This document shows, in pieces, positions 61,700 through 64,000 of a DNA stretch of 64,000 bases. The notes below the pieces were generated by a model that saw nothing but the letters and a program-made list of their open reading frames with translations, did not search any database and had not been told where the DNA came from. Made by a program: the position numbers and the translations under genes. The DNA lies in assembly GCA_003945285.1 (NCBI GenBank), contig AP019005.1, positions 1,564,001-1,628,000 on the forward strand, read 5' to 3'. The stretch is from Hydrogenimonas sp. (lineage in GTDB: Bacteria > Campylobacterota > Campylobacteria > Campylobacterales > Hydrogenimonadaceae). Within the stretch, counting starts at the first letter, position 1. Every line of letters begins with the position of its first letter.

Positions 61700-64000
61700 C
61701 TAAAGCACCTCTACCCCTCTTCTTTTTCTGTAATAACGTATCACAGCCACTTTTACCGCATCGTTGAAGATAAACCACACCAGTGCGTATATCCAGATGA
61801 GAATCGCCATGAACCATCCCAGCGGCTCCATCAGACCGAATCCGTAAACTCCTATGACCGTTCCCGCAACGGCCGTCAGCTGTGAAGCCCAGAAGAGTTT
61901 GCCGGAGGGGAAGGGCTTCTTGAAGAACCAGTCGTCGGTCCTGGTGTTGAAGATGGTATTATGGCCGGCTACGACCATTTTTACAAAAAACATCGTCTGG
62001 ACATATATCTCGGGCAGCTGCATAATCTCCATAGCGGCCCAGAAGAGCAGGAACGAAGACATAACACCGGCCGCTCCGAGCCAGCTGGAGAGTACCAGCA
62101 TCTCACGCATATCCCAACGCACCGGTTTAGCACGCATCTTCGTCCTGTCGGTCGCAATCATAAGGATAGGCAGGTCGTTCAGAAGAGCCAGCAGAATGAT
62201 CATGACAGATGTGATCGGATAGAATTCGAAGAGTACTATGGCCAGTGTCATGAAGAGTATGATTCTTATGGTCTCGGCTATCCTGTATACGGTGTAGCTC
62301 TTCATCCGCTCGAACGTGATGCGGGAGAGCTCTATCGCATCCACTATCACCCGAAGACCCGGTGCGGTCAGAACTATATCGGCCGCCGCACGCGCGGCAT
62401 CCGTCGCGCCGCTGACGGCGATTCCGCAGTCCGCCTTTTTGAGAGCCGGGGCGTCGTTTACCCCGTCACCCGTCATACCTACGATATGGTCGGCCTTCTG
62501 CAGCTCATCCACGATGAAGTATTTATCTTCCGGGAATACCTGCGCAAAGCCGTCCGCCTTCTCTATCAGCTCTATAATCTCGGACTCATGCTTCTTTACG
62601 GTCCCCTGGGGCAGCTCTATATGCAGAAGCTCATCTTTCACCTCTTCCACGATCTCTTTTACATACCGCTCTATCTCCTCTTTGGCAAGCTTGGGATAGA
62701 GCACTTTCGTGAAAGCGCGCGCAAGAAGTTCCGAGAGGAGTATATACTCCCCGACCCCCTGACCGCGAAGTTCCCGTACATCCAGAATATTGCCGCCTAT
62801 TCCAAGAACCTCGGCGATATACTTCGCGACCGCTATATTGTCACCGGTTACCATCTTGACGGTGACCCCGTACCTTTTAGCCTCCGCAATCGCATCCTTT
62901 GAGTCCTCCCTGGGAGGATCGTAGAGAGGAATGAGGCCGACGAAGGTATACTCCTCATCTTCATACCTTCTAAAGGCGACACCTATGGTTCTGAACCCCT
63001 TCTGTGCGAACGCTTCGATTCTCTCCTCTAACTTCCGCCTCTCTCCGCTCTCTATCCGGCTCAAAGAGAGGACAACCTGCGGCGCCCCCTTCGTCACGAC
63101 CGCTTCACACCCCTCTCCCTCTACGACCGCTTCGGTCCTCTTTCTGACCGGATCGAACGGGATGAAGCGCTTCTGTTCACAACGTAAGAGCCTCTCTCTG
63201 AGCCCATGGTGGTCTAGATGTTCGAAAATCGGTATCTCTATCGGGTCGTGGTTCTCCTCCCTGCTGGCCAGAGCGGCATAGAAGAAGAGGTCGTCGACAC
63301 TGAAGCCGCCGACCGTAAAGGGTTCGGCAAGTGTCATACGGTTCTTCGTCAGCGTCCCCGTCTTGTCGGAGCAGAGAATATCCATTCCCGCAAGCTCTTC
63401 TATGGCGGCTAGCCTGCTGACAATCGCATCTTTAGCCGCCAAAACCCTTGCACCGGCAGCCATAGTGACCGTAAGTACAGCAGGCATCGCAACCGGAATC
63501 GCCGAGATGGTGAGAACGAGAGAGAATACCAGCAGCTCTACAGTCGGCTCACTTCTCGAGATGCCGACATAGAGAATCAGGGCGATCATAACCAGCGTCA
63601 CCGCTATAAGGAAGTTCCCGACGGAGATGACCATCTTCTGGAAGTGGCTTCTCTCCTCCCGTTCCGCTTTCGCGACCAGGCCGACGGTCTTTCCGAAGTA
63701 GGTATTTTTGCCGGTTCTGGTCACCACGGCTACCATCTCCCCCTGTTTTACCACGGCGTTGGAGTAGATCTCTTCACCGGCTCTTTTCGTAACGGGCAGC
63801 GACTCCCCGGTAAGTGCGGACTGGTCGACCAGGAGGAACTCCCCTCCTCCAGCCAGTTTAGCATCGGCCGGAACAATGTCGCCTATCTTCACCTTTATCA
63901 CATCACCGGGAACAACCTCGGCCGCAGGGATCTCCCGCCATACTCCGTCACGAAGAACGAGGGCTCTTGCCGCAAGCTTCCGCTTGAGAACCCTTATGGC
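61700..64000 (-). CDS. P-type plasma-membrane H+-ATPase (type IIIA-like), partial
   Basis: At least 766 residues; the 5' end is beyond the window. Actuator domain with LVDQSALTGESLPV, phosphorylation motif CSDKTGTLTKNRM, hinge MTGDGVNDAPALKKADCGIAV, and about six C-terminal helices. The absence of a metal-binding CPC motif and the ISAIPVAMPAVLTVTMA helix fit proton-pumping IIIA ATPases rather than metal or K+ pumps. Substrate is inferred from this. Its stop lies 25 nt from perR. Confidence 0.88.
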   Translation of the reverse strand, partial: AIRVLKRKLAARALVLRDGVWREIPAAEVVPGDVIKVKIGDIVPADAKLAGGGEFLLVDQSALTGESLPVTKRAGEEIYSNAVVKQGEMVAVVTRTGKNTYFGKTVGLVAKAEREERSHFQKMVISVGNFLIAVTLVMIALILYVGISRSEPTVELLVFSLVLTISAIPVAMPAVLTVTMAAGARVLAAKDAIVSRLAAIEELAGMDILCSDKTGTLTKNRMTLAEPFTVGGFSVDDLFFYAALASREENHDPIEIPIFEHLDHHGLRERLLRCEQKRFIPFDPVRKRTEAVVEGEGCEAVVTKGAPQVVLSLSRIESGERRKLEERIEAFAQKGFRTIGVAFRRYEDEEYTFVGLIPLYDPPREDSKDAIAEAKRYGVTVKMVTGDNIAVAKYIAEVLGIGGNILDVRELRGQGVGEYILLSELLARAFTKVLYPKLAKEEIERYVKEIVEEVKDELLHIELPQGTVKKHESEIIELIEKADGFAQVFPEDKYFIVDELQKADHIVGMTGDGVNDAPALKKADCGIAVSGATDAARAAADIVLTAPGLRVIVDAIELSRITFERMKSYTVYRIAETIRIILFMTLAIVLFEFYPITSVMIILLALLNDLPILMIATDRTKMRAKPVRWDMREMLVLSSWLGAAGVMSSFLLFWAAMEIMQLPEIYVQTMFFVKMVVAGHNTIFNTRTDDWFFKKPFPSGKLFWASQLTAVAGTVIGVYGFGLMEPLGWFMAILIWIYALVWFIFNDAVKVAVIRYYRKRRGVEVL

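Overview
This window looks like chromosomal DNA from a free-living, chemolithotroph-type member of the Campylobacterota (the former Epsilonproteobacteria). Three things support this. The cluster fabZ-lpxA-clpX-mreB-mreC-carB has the order I know from Campylobacter and relatives. The window carries a Campylobacter-type desulforubrerythrin, a CetB-like PAS protein and a small PerR. The Cas9 closely resembles, from memory, the compact type II-C Cas9 of Nitratifractor salsuginis. Assignment below phylum is inference; no rRNA gene is present.

Layout. 0-7 kb: nth, a host-attachment-family protein, pepD, a lipoprotein coupled to a NIT-domain chemoreceptor, and a DUF255 thioredoxin-like protein. 7-13.4 kb, mostly minus strand: cobO, a DUF4139 protein, a CPXCG mini-protein and metH. 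13.4-14.2 kb: no gene, but a nest of palindromes and a dispersed repeat. 14.2-26.7 kb: a CetB-like PAS protein on plus, then a long minus-strand block holding a YrdC-like protein, carB, mreC, mreB, clpX, lpxA, fabZ, queH, a DUF302 protein and nadE. 26.7-29.1 kb: a structured intergenic stretch followed by a YfiR-like protein and a diguanylate cyclase. 29.1-36 kb: cyclophilin, an XRE regulator, an NDH-2-like oxidoreductase, a MITE-like element, acsA, pyrF and tRNA-Ser(GCU).

36-42.3 kb is an accessory island. A decayed IS4-like transposase lies next to tRNA-Ser, followed by cas9-cas1-cas2. A complete tracrRNA gene lies on the opposite strand between cas2 and the array, and the array has 12 identical repeats and 11 spacers of 30 nt. 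The repeat ends in an extended -10 box, so each spacer probably has its own promoter, as described for Neisseria and Campylobacter. Two adjacent spacers are identical.

42.3-64 kb: a LapD/LapG-type c-di-GMP-controlled protease pair (a second LapD-like gene lies at 54.5-56.4 kb), a sirtuin, a TonB-dependent receptor with a PepSY-like membrane partner, and an ars operon with a visible operator. Then come Spy-like, NosL and TauE/SafE-like envelope proteins, a peroxide-defence group (cytochrome c peroxidase, desulforubrerythrin, thioferritin-like protein, PerR) and a P-type H+-ATPase cut by the window edge.

The least explained material is intergenic. A family of palindromic elements shares a terminal signature close to GACGTTACGCAAAA at several places. 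There are also a two-copy repeat of about 100 bp, a MITE-like element with 26-bp terminal inverted repeats, a two-copy hairpin with a conserved loop, and regulatory-looking structures at lapG, the YfiR operon and the chemoreceptor operon.
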